Positions 28,962-37,399 of a DNA stretch of 64,000 nt are shown here, piece by piece; within the stretch, counting starts at the first letter, position 1, and every line of letters begins with the position of its first letter. Origin of the DNA: DATJBF01 sp035516795 (lineage in GTDB: Bacteria > Verrucomicrobiota > Verrucomicrobiia > Palsa-1439); contig DATIZX010000079.1 of the NCBI GenBank assembly GCA_035516795.1, positions 22,019 through 86,018 of the forward strand, given 5' to 3'. Under the pieces are notes generated by a model, which saw nothing but the letters and a program-made list of their open reading frames with translations, had not been told where the DNA came from and made no database searches. The position numbers were made by a program, and so were the translations under genes.

Positions 28962-29072
28962 GCAGGCAGTCTAGCCGCGAAGGCCGCCTTGTTGCCACAG
29001 GAAACTGCCGCCGTGCGACCGAAGGCAGAAAGAAGGTTTTCAGCCAGAATCTGCTGCCGGGCCTGAAAGTCC

Positions 29073-29681
29073 TCAGGCAGCGTGCGATCCGTTATTGGAA
29101 CCTTCTTTAAGGTTGCCGATCGACTCGACAGGACCTGGACCGGGCGGGTTGGCGGTTGCTTGACCGGAATCCTGCAGTAACTCACGGGCAATCCGGGCAA
29201 TCTTCTTGCGATGTTTAATCACCGCCGGATGCGTAATTCCGATCTCGCGCGCTGTTTCCCGCACTCCACATCCTTTGAGCAACAGAAATAGAATCTGTTG
29301 CTGGGTTTCCGATAGACGCGGAATAATCACATTGACGATGTCGTTGGTGATAATCTCGCCTTGAATTTCAATCTGGTTGGGAGGAGCCGTACGCTGAGCG
29401 CCGTTTCCAGTGCCATCCGCGTCTTCGGACGGCACTTCGTTGTACGGCACGCCATTGCGAGCGCGCTTGAGCGAATCGATGCTGCGCCCGAGCTTGAGAT
29501 AATTGCGCGCGTGAAACTCGCAACTCTTCAGATACCAGCTTAGCGTCTGGCCAGATTCACTCGTTTCGACCTGGACAAGATGCACGAACATCTCTTGCAT
29601 CAGATCCTTTTGAAGTTCTGCGTCGTTCGTCAGCTTCGACGCAATGCCCCGCAACTGTCTGACAATCCTGTTCTCAGTCAT
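29073..29681 (-). CDS. Sigma-70 family (ECF-like) RNA polymerase sigma factor
   Basis: 202 residues from the ATG at 29681 (MTENRIVRQLRG); the frame extends to 29735 but that part has no start context. A region-2-like helix set (AELQKDLMQEMFVHLVQVE; TLSWYLKSCEFHARNYLKLGRSID) and a region-4 helix-turn-helix (LSETQQQILFLLLKGCGVRETAREIGITHPAVIKHRKKIARIARE) are separated by a Pro/Gly linker. No anti-sigma gene is adjacent. Such small factors are numerous in Verrucomicrobiota and Planctomycetota. The inverted repeat at 29952-29972 lies 270 bases upstream and may be part of its control. Confidence 0.8.
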   Translation of the reverse strand: MTENRIVRQLRGIASKLTNDAELQKDLMQEMFVHLVQVETSESGQTLSWYLKSCEFHARNYLKLGRSIDSLKRARNGVPYNEVPSEDADGTGNGAQRTAPPNQIEIQGEIITNDIVNVIIPRLSETQQQILFLLLKGCGVRETAREIGITHPAVIKHRKKIARIARELLQDSGQATANPPGPGPVESIGNLKEGSNNGSHAA

Positions 29682-29951
29682 TGACCCACTCGCCCTTCCG
29701 TACTCCGGTTCCCTTTTCTGGCCCGACCCCGCCACACCTCGGCGATCCGCTTCTCCAATTCGCAGGCGTACTTAGCGCCTCACGTGCCAAGAAATACAAG
29801 GCTTGGCAAGCCGCGACCAAGCCAGACCCGTAACCAGCGTTGCTTTCGGCAGTTCAATCACCAATCCTAAGCTCCGGTTCTTGCTCGGAGGGTCGCTGGG
29901 CACAGCCAGACAGGAACGAAGTGTTCACTCCAATTTACACTCCGTACACCA

Positions 29952-29972
29952 GTGTCCAGCGCAGTTGGACAC
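29952..29972. repeat. Perfect inverted repeat GTGTCCA-N7-TGGACAC, with a further GTGTC
   Basis: GTGTCCA (29952-29958), seven bases, TGGACAC (29966-29972): a perfect 7-base dyad with one-turn spacing of centres. It is followed after AAAA by GTGTC (29977-29981), which could pair with GACAC in an alternative stem. Lies between the end of the BrkB/YihY gene and the sigma-factor gene. Could be an operator for a dimeric regulator or a transcription terminator; no T-run follows on the minus strand beyond TTTT in the loop, so operator is slightly favoured. Confidence 0.6.
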
Positions 29973-30002
29973 AAAAGTGTCTGGTTGGCTGAACACTAGG
30001 GA

Positions 30003-31430
30003 CTATGCGTCCGGCTGCTCTTTGACCAGGTCGCCAAACCGCGCGTTGGCCGATGAATTGCGCGCCACCTCGGAGAGATCAAACAATAGTTGGCCGACCG
30101 GCTCAGAACCGGGGGCCTTCAACTCGTCGCCACATTTTCCATCGTTGGTGCGGATAACATGCAACACATCTGCCACTCTGATCGATTCAGGTGGACGGGC
30201 GGGGTGCAAACCTCCTTCACCATCATCCACCTCGACCAGTACGCCACCTTCAATCAACCGATGCACCAATTGATTGAGGGCTTGCAGCGGTGCACGCAAT
30301 CGCTCCGCCAAGTCCCCGGCCGTGGGAGGGTTCGCAGCGTGCAGAAAACATCGGCTGGCGTCCAGCACAATGCGGCAGGCAAGTAACTCGCGAGCGGCTT
30401 GATCGATTTCATCGCCGGAACGCTGTTGCTTGAGTGGACGGGCATTCTGCGCAGCGAAAGATACTTGGGCGCCCAGCAACACAATCAGCCACGAGAAATA
30501 TAGGCCGACAAGAAAGACGGGGATTACGCCCAGGGAGCCGTAGATTTTGCTGTAAGTGACCACTCGGGATACATACATTGCGTTGAGCAGGCTGTTGAGT
30601 TGCCAGAGTGTGCCCCCCACGAATCCGCCAACGAGCGCTGCGCGGAAGTGTACGTGCGTGTTGGGCATCAGCGCGTACATGAACGCAAATCCCACCCACA
30701 GGATCACGTACGGCGCCAAGTGCAACAACATTCGTTCGGTGCCCGGCACAAACGTCAGTTTTCCCAGCACGCTGGCGAACTCGGCCGTGCCCGTGACTGT
30801 CAAGGCCGTAAGCAACACAATTGGCCCGAGTGTGATCGACGTCCAGTAATAAACGATCTTCCGCCAAATCGAACGGCCCTGTTGTACGCCCCAGATGTCG
30901 TTGAACGTTTGTTCGATCGTCATCAGCAGACGCACCGCCACCAGCACCAGTAGCACCGTGCCAACCGTTCCCAGTTTCCCCGCGTCGATGTTGCCAATAA
31001 ACGACTGAATCATGGACACGACCTGTTCTTGGGCTTGCGTTGAAACGACCACGCGCCCTTTCGACGTTGTACTGCTTGCCTGACCTCCGGCGGGTAAATA
31101 TTCGAGTTGTGGCGCCACCTTCTCCACGAGCGCGTCGAGCACCTTGGGAACCACCTCCGCGCTGCTCTGCCGCAGGAAACCCTTCGAAACGCTAAACACC
31201 ACTGCCAGCAGCGGCACCAGCGCCAACAGGGTCGTGTAACAGAGGGCGGCCGCCCGCAAGGGACATCGGTTGGTGACGAAGCCGTGTCCCACCAGATAGG
31301 CAAATTGGGCGGCAGAACGCAGTTTGCGCATGGCCGGGCGTGTGTCGACCCCCTCCGCGGGCAACTCCTCAATGAATCGCCGCGCGCGGCCCAGCCAGCC
31401 TGAAAACCCGATCTGCTTTTGCCTGGCCAT
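30003..31430 (-). CDS. YihY/BrkB-family inner-membrane protein
   Basis: 475 residues from the ATG at 31430; a TTG at 31466 is the alternative. Six membrane helices in the family pattern: RAAALCYTTLLALVPLLAVVFSV, then LGTVGTVLLVLVAVRLLMTIEQTFNDIW, LGPIVLLTALTV, APYVILWVGFAFMYALMPNTHV, FRAALVGGFVGGTLWQL, and GLYFSWLIVLLGAQVSFA. The motif IEQTFNDIW is diagnostic. A cytoplasmic C-terminal domain of about 130 residues looks like a winged helix (AADLAERLRAPLQALNQLVHRLIEGG-type). Formerly mis-assigned as RNase BN; the function is unsettled. Last gene of the hemW-psd-pssA-lysE-yihY run. Confidence 0.88.
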   Translation of the reverse strand: MARQKQIGFSGWLGRARRFIEELPAEGVDTRPAMRKLRSAAQFAYLVGHGFVTNRCPLRAAALCYTTLLALVPLLAVVFSVSKGFLRQSSAEVVPKVLDALVEKVAPQLEYLPAGGQASSTTSKGRVVVSTQAQEQVVSMIQSFIGNIDAGKLGTVGTVLLVLVAVRLLMTIEQTFNDIWGVQQGRSIWRKIVYYWTSITLGPIVLLTALTVTGTAEFASVLGKLTFVPGTERMLLHLAPYVILWVGFAFMYALMPNTHVHFRAALVGGFVGGTLWQLNSLLNAMYVSRVVTYSKIYGSLGVIPVFLVGLYFSWLIVLLGAQVSFAAQNARPLKQQRSGDEIDQAARELLACRIVLDASRCFLHAANPPTAGDLAERLRAPLQALNQLVHRLIEGGVLVEVDDGEGGLHPARPPESIRVADVLHVIRTNDGKCGDELKAPGSEPVGQLLFDLSEVARNSSANARFGDLVKEQPDA

Positions 31431-31484
31431 GGGTGTCAGCCTATCGGGCCTGTCCCGTGAAGTCAATTCGAGGCCACTTCTCGG

Positions 31485-32132
31485 TTAGACGAACAGCTTG
31501 TAAGCCAGCAGCACCGCGAAGACCAAAAACAGCACGCCGCAACCCCGCACGAGCAACAGTAGCGTTTCGTTCTTTACCCGCCGGTGGGCTCGCGAGACAA
31601 AGAAGGCCAATAGAGCAAACCACGTCAGTCCGCCGAGAAAAATCCCCATCGCGCACAGGAAACGGCTTTTTTGTCGCTCAGGATCGACCCAATCGTGCGC
31701 ATACAACAGTGTCACCAATGTTGCCCAGAGCACAACAAGCATGAAATTGGAAATCGTCAAAACAAACCCGAGAAAGAACGACCGCGGATGGTGCCACCGT
31801 TCCTCGACTTTTTCTGCCGTGACCTTGCTGACATCGAGCCGGGAAGGCTTGAAACAGACATAGCGAATGCCCAGCCCTGTGATCACCACCACCGCGATGA
31901 TCCGCAGCGCCAGCACTATTCGTGGCTCGTCGAGAATCGAAGCGTGTCCCCATAACATCAGCGTGGCATAAAACGTTTCCGCAAGAATGGCCCCGGCGCC
32001 GATGAGAAAAGCGTTCCCGAACCCTTTGCGCAAAGCATGATTGATCACCGTGAGATTCACCGGGCCGACCGGGATGGACACGACGAATCCGCAGATAAGC
32101 CCCGCCAGCAAAGGTCTGAGGAGGTTTTCCAC
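31485..32132 (-). CDS. LysE/RhtB-family exporter
   Basis: 215 residues from the GTG at 32132, with GGAGGAGTAACGGCGGGA just upstream; a longer frame to 32198 overlaps pssA and has an Arg-rich N-terminus unlike the family. Six membrane segments; the N-terminal signature SIPVGPVNLTVINHALRKGFGNAFLIGAGAI matches LysE (GPxxxxxxxxxxxxGxxxxxxxxxG). The second half starts SFFLGFVLTISNFMLVVLWATLV. Probably exports amino acids or related small solutes. Follows pssA by 8 bases. Confidence 0.85.
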   Translation of the reverse strand: MENLLRPLLAGLICGFVVSIPVGPVNLTVINHALRKGFGNAFLIGAGAILAETFYATLMLWGHASILDEPRIVLALRIIAVVVITGLGIRYVCFKPSRLDVSKVTAEKVEERWHHPRSFFLGFVLTISNFMLVVLWATLVTLLYAHDWVDPERQKSRFLCAMGIFLGGLTWFALLAFFVSRAHRRVKNETLLLLVRGCGVLFLVFAVLLAYKLFV

Positions 32133-32140
32133 TCCCGCCG

Positions 32141-32989
32141 TTACTCCTCCGCCGAGTCCTCGTCGTTTTCTTCGTCGGACTCGATCTCGCGGCGCCAACG
32201 TTTGCTAAGCCAGGGTCGCACCATCCCGTAAAGCAGATACGCCACAAACAACGCGGCGAGACCTACCTGAAAATTCGCCGCGAGCAGCATGACCACGGCG
32301 ACTCCTGCCGCAAAAGCCGCAACCGACCGGGCAGGTGTCCAGTCGATATACTTGAAAGTTGGGTACCGTACGTTGCTGACCATCATGATGGATAACAGGA
32401 TCATCAATCCCGCCAACGCGAGACGTGGCAATAATGACAATTCACGATCCTGCCCTTGTAGCCACATCATAAACATTGTCATGCTGACTACGAGCGCCGC
32501 CGCCGATGGAATGGGAAATCCCACATACTCGCGGCCGCGATGCTTGGACGGACTCAGGCTCAGCACGTTGAACCTCGCCAATCGAATACCGCCGCACACA
32601 AGGTAGATTGCTGCGATGAGCCAGCCTGTCTTTTCAAATTGGTGGAGCACGACCCGATAGACGAGGAAGGCTGGCGCCACACCGAAGCTCACCATGTCTG
32701 CCAGTGAATCGAATTCGCGACCGAATTGCGATTCCTTGCGCGCCAAGCGGGCCAGACGGCCATCGAACAAGTCACAGGCGAAAGCCGCAAGGATCAGGCG
32801 AATCGCATTCAAGATTGGCTTGAAATCCGTGCCGCCCTCGTACTGAAAAATCCAAGTCAGCGCGAAGAAGCCAAATGCCAGGTTCCCGGCCGTGAGAAAG
32901 TTCGGCAGGAAATAAATTTTTACGGCCTCGCCGTTTTCCGGTGAGTCGGGCCTGATTTTAGATTCCGCGTGTCTATCCTCTTCTGGCAA
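32141..32989 (-). CDS. pssA: CDP-diacylglycerol-serine O-phosphatidyltransferase
   Basis: 282 residues. The CDP-alcohol phosphatidyltransferase signature DG-x2-AR-x8-G-x3-D-x3-D is complete (FDGRLARLARKESQFGREFDSLAD). About eight membrane segments follow an N-terminal cytoplasmic tail, as in the integral-membrane (type II) phosphatidylserine synthases. An acidic C-terminal tail (ESDEENDEDSAEE) is unusual but harmless. It makes phosphatidylserine from CDP-diacylglycerol and serine; its start overlaps the end of psd by 17 bases, so the two steps to phosphatidylethanolamine are co-expressed. Confidence 0.93.
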   Translation of the reverse strand: MPEEDRHAESKIRPDSPENGEAVKIYFLPNFLTAGNLAFGFFALTWIFQYEGGTDFKPILNAIRLILAAFACDLFDGRLARLARKESQFGREFDSLADMVSFGVAPAFLVYRVVLHQFEKTGWLIAAIYLVCGGIRLARFNVLSLSPSKHRGREYVGFPIPSAAALVVSMTMFMMWLQGQDRELSLLPRLALAGLMILLSIMMVSNVRYPTFKYIDWTPARSVAAFAAGVAVVMLLAANFQVGLAALFVAYLLYGMVRPWLSKRWRREIESDEENDEDSAEE

Positions 32990-33614
32990 TGATTGTCTCC
33001 CCGCCTTTCGCGTAATCGCCCACTTTCGCGACGATTTCCGTTCCTAACGGCAGCAGCAACTCGACGCGCGAACCAAATCGGATCATGCCGAGGCGCTCGC
33101 CCCTGTTCACTTTTGCGCCCGCATCGGCCCAGCCTACAATCCGCCGGGCAATCAGCCCCGCGATCTGGCGCACCGTCACCTGAAACCCATCGGGTGACTC
33201 GATCGCGATCAGGCGATTTTCGTTCGCTTGCGACGACTGGGCGTTCCGTGCGTCCAAGAATCTTCCCTTGTTGTAACGCACCAACTTGATTTCACCGCCA
33301 ATCGGCGCCCGTTGGACGTGCACGTCGAAGACCGATAGGAAAATCGCCACCATTGTCGCTTCGCTCTTCAAAAAATGAGGCTCCTCGGTTCTCTTAATCT
33401 CGACGATTCTTCCGTCACCAGGCGCCACGATGACGTTCCGTTCCGTCGGGGTCGTCCGCTTTGGATCGCGAAAAAACGAAATGGTGAATGCCAAAAGTAC
33501 CAATGGCAACGCGGATGCCCACGGCACCGGACGCCAAAGGATGGTTGCCAGGCTGAGCGCCAACAACACGAGAATGGGCCATTTGCCTTCGAACAATGTG
33601 CGAGTGGTGAACAT
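32973..33614 (-). CDS. psd: Phosphatidylserine decarboxylase proenzyme (short, PSD-A type)
   Basis: 213 residues from the ATG at 33614 (MFTTRTLFEGKWPI); an ATG at 33662 would add 16 residues and cannot be ruled out. Features: membrane segment near the N-terminus, FFRDPKRTTP, VIVAPGDGRIVEI, FLSVFDVHVQRAPIGG, and the self-cleavage site in RFGSRVELLLP, where the Gly-Ser bond is cut to give the pyruvoyl group. Short form typical of the archaeal-type/PSD-A group. Converts the phosphatidylserine made by the next gene into phosphatidylethanolamine. Confidence 0.92.
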   Translation of the reverse strand: MFTTRTLFEGKWPILVLLALSLATILWRPVPWASALPLVLLAFTISFFRDPKRTTPTERNVIVAPGDGRIVEIKRTEEPHFLKSEATMVAIFLSVFDVHVQRAPIGGEIKLVRYNKGRFLDARNAQSSQANENRLIAIESPDGFQVTVRQIAGLIARRIVGWADAGAKVNRGERLGMIRFGSRVELLLPLGTEIVAKVGDYAKGGETIIARRG

Positions 33615-33693
33615 GGTCAAAGCGCCAGCAGGATAACCAAATGATGCCGGTTGTGAAACCATTTCTTGTCTGGGGTACGACTTGTCGAGACGG

Positions 33694-34848
33694 CTACACA
33701 AAATGCGCGGCAATTTCGTCGGCAAAAAGAATGCCCCGTTTCGTTGGCTGCAAACGGTGGTTGCGCCATTGAACCAACTCCGCGGACAGCAATTCGGCGA
33801 TTTGTCGGTCCCAACGGCCTTTCAGGAACTGCGCCGGCACACCGGCGTTCATTCGCATGCCGAATGCCGCGCGTTCCGCGGCGCGCACCTGCGGGGTGAG
33901 TTGTTCCTCGAAACTCACCGCTGACTGCTGACTTCTGACTGCTTCGATATATTTCTCAACGTCTGGAACGTTTTGCCAACGGCGATGGCCGACAGTGGAA
34001 CAGGCGCTCGGGCCAAGGCCGATATAATCTTCGCCCTCCCAATAGGCAATGTTGTGGGCGCACTCACGGCCCGGTCTGGCGAAATTGCTCACCTCATATT
34101 GTTCATAACCTGCGCCTGCAAGCACCTCAATACCCATTTCATACATCGCCAGCTCCAATTCTTCGTCAGGTTTGATGAGACCCTGCTGTAGAAGCGACCA
34201 GAAATGGGTGTCCTCTTCCAAGATCAGGCAATAGGTGGAGATATGTTCCGGCTGCAGCTCAAGGGCACGACGCAACGTGGTGCACCACTGTTCCAGCGTC
34301 TGCCCCGGCAATCCAAACATCAAATCGACGTTGATGTTGTCGAAGCCGGCGACGCGCAGCTTCTCATACGACTCGACTGCGGCTTTCACCGAATGCACAC
34401 GTCCAATCTTTTGGAGCAACTCGTCATCGAGCGATTGCATGCCCATGGAAATGCGGCTCACACCAAAGTCGCGGAACAGTTTTGCTTTGTCCGCGGAAAC
34501 GGTGGCTGGATTGCACTCAATGGTCCATTCGCAAACATGTTCCAGCGAAAGAATCTTCTGCAAGTGTTCCAAGACGCGTCGCAGCAGGCGCACCGGCAGA
34601 ATACTCGGTGTGCCGCCGCCGAAAAAAATCGTCGCGGGCTGTAGCCAAGAAAGTTTTTTGCCTTCTCCGTCTTGGCCGCCCTCACGGTTCGCGGCTACAA
34701 ATCCCAATTCCATCCGCATCGCGTCCACATAGTCTTCCATTTTCGCAGCCTGGCCGGCGGTGGAATAAAACGCGCAGTAACCGCACTTGGCTGCGCAGAA
34801 CGGTACGTGGACGTAGAGGTGCTCGACTTTGCCGGCGTCGGTCCGCAT
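33694..34848 (-). CDS. hemW: HemW-like radical SAM heme chaperone
   Basis: 384 residues. Radical-SAM cysteines 18, 22 and 25 in VPFCAAKCGYCAFYS; GGGTPS; the SAM-binding segments TIECNPATV and RISMGMQSLDD; and the HemW-type HNxxYW motif (AHNIAYWEGEDYIGLGPSA) that binds heme and separates it from coproporphyrinogen oxidase HemN. The C-terminal HemN_C winged region is present. A short non-conserved SQQSAV insertion near residue 310 is encoded by an intergenic-type repeat. Starts 26 bases from the divergent maf gene. Role: heme delivery to respiratory enzymes, fitting the large cytochrome cluster nearby. Confidence 0.92.
   Translation of the reverse strand: MRTDAGKVEHLYVHVPFCAAKCGYCAFYSTAGQAAKMEDYVDAMRMELGFVAANREGGQDGEGKKLSWLQPATIFFGGGTPSILPVRLLRRVLEHLQKILSLEHVCEWTIECNPATVSADKAKLFRDFGVSRISMGMQSLDDELLQKIGRVHSVKAAVESYEKLRVAGFDNINVDLMFGLPGQTLEQWCTTLRRALELQPEHISTYCLILEEDTHFWSLLQQGLIKPDEELELAMYEMGIEVLAGAGYEQYEVSNFARPGRECAHNIAYWEGEDYIGLGPSACSTVGHRRWQNVPDVEKYIEAVRSQQSAVSFEEQLTPQVRAAERAAFGMRMNAGVPAQFLKGRWDRQIAELLSAELVQWRNHRLQPTKRGILFADEIAAHFV
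33921..33942. repeat. CTGACTGCTGACTTCTGACTG repeat inside hemW
   Basis: Three near-copies of the heptamer (A/G)CTGACT/ACTTCTG in a row; the complementary strand reads as CAGTCAGAAGTCAGCAG. From memory, short repeats of this form are common between genes in Verrucomicrobiota and Planctomycetota. Here it lies in frame within hemW and encodes SQQSAV at a position where the family is variable. Confidence 0.6.
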
Positions 34849-34874
34849 ATTCAGGGACGATAATCGAGATTGGG

Positions 34875-35453
34875 ATGGTAAACAAACCTCAAATCATCCT
34901 GGCCAGCGCCTCACCGCGTCGCGAGCAACTGCTACGCGAAATGGGATTGCGATTCCTCGTCGTCCAGCCGCCGAACGTCCAAGAATTCCACGCTGGCGCC
35001 GCAGCGGACGTGTTGGCGATGCAGAACGCTCAGCGTAAAGCCCGCGCCGTGACCGGTTCGTATCCGGACAAGATGATCATCGGCGCGGACACCGTCGTCG
35101 TTCTGGACGGCACGATCTTCGGGAAGCCGCGCGATCGCGACGAGGCGGCGCAGATGTTGAAACGATTGGTCGGGCGTCAGCACCAGGTGATCACAGGTGT
35201 CTGTTTGCTGCACCATCCGCTCGACACGGAGTTGACTTTCGCCGACACGACGCGCGTCTGGATGCACGCCCTGACGACCCCACAAATTCAAGACTACCTC
35301 AGCAAAATCAATCCCCTGGACAAAGCCGGTGCCTACGCGATTCAGGAACACGGAGCGGGCATCGTGGAGCGTATTGAAGGAAGTTATGCCAACGTGATGG
35401 GATTGCCCGTTGAGCGGCTACGGACAATGCTTGAGAGGTTCGGCGTGGCCTGA
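34875..35453 (+). CDS. maf: Maf-family nucleotide pyrophosphatase
   Basis: 192 residues from the ATG at 34875 (MVNKPQIILASASPRREQLL); the open frame upstream is antisense to hemW. Family motifs: SASPRR, MIIGADTVVVLDG, FGKPRDRDEAAQML, NPLDKAGAYAIQEHG, and EGSYANVMGLPVERL. These are the YhdE/dTTP-UTP type of Maf. It hydrolyses canonical or modified nucleoside triphosphates to monophosphates; older work linked it to septum formation. Divergent from hemW with only 26 bases between the starts, so at least one promoter must sit inside a coding region. Confidence 0.92.
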   Translation: MVNKPQIILASASPRREQLLREMGLRFLVVQPPNVQEFHAGAAADVLAMQNAQRKARAVTGSYPDKMIIGADTVVVLDGTIFGKPRDRDEAAQMLKRLVGRQHQVITGVCLLHHPLDTELTFADTTRVWMHALTTPQIQDYLSKINPLDKAGAYAIQEHGAGIVERIEGSYANVMGLPVERLRTMLERFGVA

Positions 35454-35625
35454 TTGTCTGGCGGCTCATTCAGGCCTTGCCGGTAAATGATTGTCCTTGA
35501 TTGGGCCGGAATATCGGATTTCGGCTCTCTGGGCAGCAAGCACCAAACCGACTGACCTGTTTTCACATCGTCTTGGAAGGGAACTCATGGGAAACGCTGG
35601 CAAGCCGTATGCTTAATTTGAGCCC

Positions 35626-36039
35626 ATGACCTCGGGTGTTGCCAGTCAAAGGCATGGGATTCTCGCGATTGATGACGAGAGCGATTTTCTGCTTCTTCTC
35701 AAAGCCGCATTGGAATGTCACGGCTATGAGGTTCATACCGCCTCCAATCCGAAAGAAGCCATTCGGTTTTATGGGGAAAGGCGACGGGACATCTCCATGG
35801 TCCTCTTGGATTATTTGTTTCCCGAAACGTCCGGCGACGCGGTCTTTGAAAGCCTGCAACGGCTGAATCCCGACGTGCGCGTGGTGCTCGTCACGGGCTG
35901 CGAAGAGTCAGTAGCGGAGGATATGCTGAGGAAAGGTTTGCGAGGATATCTTCAGAAACCATTCGATTTGCCGGATCTCGCCCAGAAAGTGAGCGATGCA
36001 ATCAACGCTCCTTCCCTTTCCTCGCCATCGCCCGCGTGA
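35626..36039 (+). CDS. Single-domain response regulator (CheY-like)
   Basis: 137 residues made of one receiver domain. Acidic pair in ILAIDDESDF, phospho-acceptor Asp62 in VLLDYLFPETSGD (the usual DxxMP proline step is DYLFPE), Thr in VVLVTGCEES, and Lys111 in YLQKPFD. No output domain; ends in a short Pro/Ser tail. No kinase gene is adjacent. It probably acts in a phosphorelay or by binding a partner. Monocistronic, between maf and the convergent TPM cluster. Confidence 0.88.
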   Translation: MTSGVASQRHGILAIDDESDFLLLLKAALECHGYEVHTASNPKEAIRFYGERRRDISMVLLDYLFPETSGDAVFESLQRLNPDVRVVLVTGCEESVAEDMLRKGLRGYLQKPFDLPDLAQKVSDAINAPSLSSPSPA

Positions 36040-36139
36040 TGACGAAACCGCCTTCCCGAGCAAGGTGCTCCGATGGGAGCGCTGGCTCTGCCATCGAGTG
36101 ATTTCTCGGAACGGCATCGGCAAACGGGGGCTGCCAGAG

Positions 36140-36574
36140 TTACCTCTCAACGACTGAATTCGGCAATTCGTCATTACCTGCACCGCTGGAGGGGAAATGT
36201 TCTGCCAACACCCTCCCAGCGGCGTGAATTCCATGAATAATTCCATCCATGAACTTTGCCTGTTGAAACAGGCCGCGCATCGCCCCGGCGACCTGCTCCC
36301 AAAATGCTTCGCCACACCTGGAGTGGATCGCCTCGTCTCCGATAATCGCGAAATTCTGAGATTCAGGTGCGAGAAAGATCAGGACCGCATTGCGATGCGT
36401 GGTCTTATTCATTCCCAGCTTCAGGAATTGGCGCACTGCCGCCCTCTGCGGATCACCTGTCTTGCGATGGCTGACAAATACACGAATTTCTCCTGATGTG
36501 TGCCTTTCCGCTTCGGCAATGGCCAATACGATTCTGTCGTGATCAAGCTGATTGAATAGATGTTTGGTCTTCAT
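36140..36574 (-). CDS. Cytoplasmic TPM-domain protein
   Basis: 144 residues, no signal peptide. TPM_phosphatase (DUF477) domain: IVLAIAEAERHTSGEIRVFV, then THRNAVLIFLAPESQNFAIIGDEAIHSRCG and FMDGIIHGIHAAGRVLAEHFP. Three bases downstream of the membrane TPM protein on the same strand. Two TPM proteins with LemA is a common trio whose role is unsettled (membrane quality control or photosystem-type assembly in plants). This short soluble form is the third gene. Confidence 0.85.
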   Translation of the reverse strand: MKTKHLFNQLDHDRIVLAIAEAERHTSGEIRVFVSHRKTGDPQRAAVRQFLKLGMNKTTHRNAVLIFLAPESQNFAIIGDEAIHSRCGEAFWEQVAGAMRGLFQQAKFMDGIIHGIHAAGRVLAEHFPSSGAGNDELPNSVVER

Positions 36575-36577
36575 CGT

Positions 36578-37387
36578 TCACCAGCTTCCGCCTGCACCAC
36601 CACCTCCAAAGCTTCCGCCTCCTCCTGAAAACCCGCCGCCCGAGAAGCCGCCGCCGCCTCCTCCACCGAAACCGCCGCCACCGAAGCCGCCCCAAAACAC
36701 CGGTCCAACACCGTAACGCACGGCTCGACCCCCGCGTCCATAAACCGTCCCGGTTGCCGAGTACGTGAGCAATCTGCCCAGCAAAAACAAGATAACCAAT
36801 GCGATGATGAATGCGATGATCGCGGGCGAGGGCGACTGATTTCTCCGAGATCCTTCCGCCGCAGTGTGGCCAGTGCCCTTGTATTCACCCTGGGTCGCCT
36901 GAAGAATCGCCGCCACGCCAGCCTTCAAACCGCCATCGAAGTCGCTTCTCCTGAAGTAAGGTTTGATCTCATTCTCGATAATGCGCTTGGCTAATGCGTC
37001 CGGCAGCGCGCCTTCCAGTCCGTACCCGACTTGCAGGTAAATCTTCCGATCTTGAACGAACACGAAAAGCACCGCTCCATTATCTTTGCCCTTCTGGCCA
37101 ACTCTCCAGGACTGCGCCACGCGGACGGTGTAATCTTCGATGGACGAATCCGACTGCATCTTTGGGTAGATGACGACGAGGATCTGACTGGAGGTCTTGC
37201 GCTCAAAGTCCTCCAGTTCTCGATCTAGTTCAGCCGTGGTTCCGGGCGAGGTGACGTTCGCATAATCGTTGAAATACTGATCTGGCTTGGGCGGTATGAC
37301 CTCGGCACCCGTCGCCGGAAAGGCAGCGAGCAATCCCAGAGTAACGCAGATTAACCCCGATTTGACCAGGGTGACTTTCGTTCGCAT
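36578..37387 (-). CDS. TPM-domain membrane protein with glycine-rich tail (YgcG-like)
   Basis: 269 residues. Signal peptide (ICVTLGLLAAFPATGAE), periplasmic TPM domain (YFNDYANVTSPG; SSQILVVIYPKM; DNGAVLFVFVQDRKIYLQVGYGLEGALPD; IIENEIKPYFRRSDFDGGLKAG), one membrane helix (AIIAFIIALVILFLLG) and a cytoplasmic tail of Gly/Phe/Ser repeats ending GGAGGSW. This layout is that of YgcG/BA82-type proteins. Adjacent to lemA (12-base gap) and to a second TPM gene (3-base gap). Function of the family is not settled. Confidence 0.9.
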   Translation of the reverse strand: MRTKVTLVKSGLICVTLGLLAAFPATGAEVIPPKPDQYFNDYANVTSPGTTAELDRELEDFERKTSSQILVVIYPKMQSDSSIEDYTVRVAQSWRVGQKGKDNGAVLFVFVQDRKIYLQVGYGLEGALPDALAKRIIENEIKPYFRRSDFDGGLKAGVAAILQATQGEYKGTGHTAAEGSRRNQSPSPAIIAFIIALVILFLLGRLLTYSATGTVYGRGGRAVRYGVGPVFWGGFGGGGFGGGGGGGFSGGGFSGGGGSFGGGGAGGSW

Positions 37388-37399
37388 TGAGCAGCGTGC

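Noticed and set aside
29803..30273. Plus-strand frame of 156 codons
   Set aside because: It is mostly antisense to the end of the YihY/BrkB gene, and has no ribosome site or domain.
34482..34874. Longer N-terminus for Maf from the upstream in-frame ATG
   Set aside because: That part is antisense to hemW; the Maf motif SASPRR begins 11 residues after the ATG at 34875 as expected.
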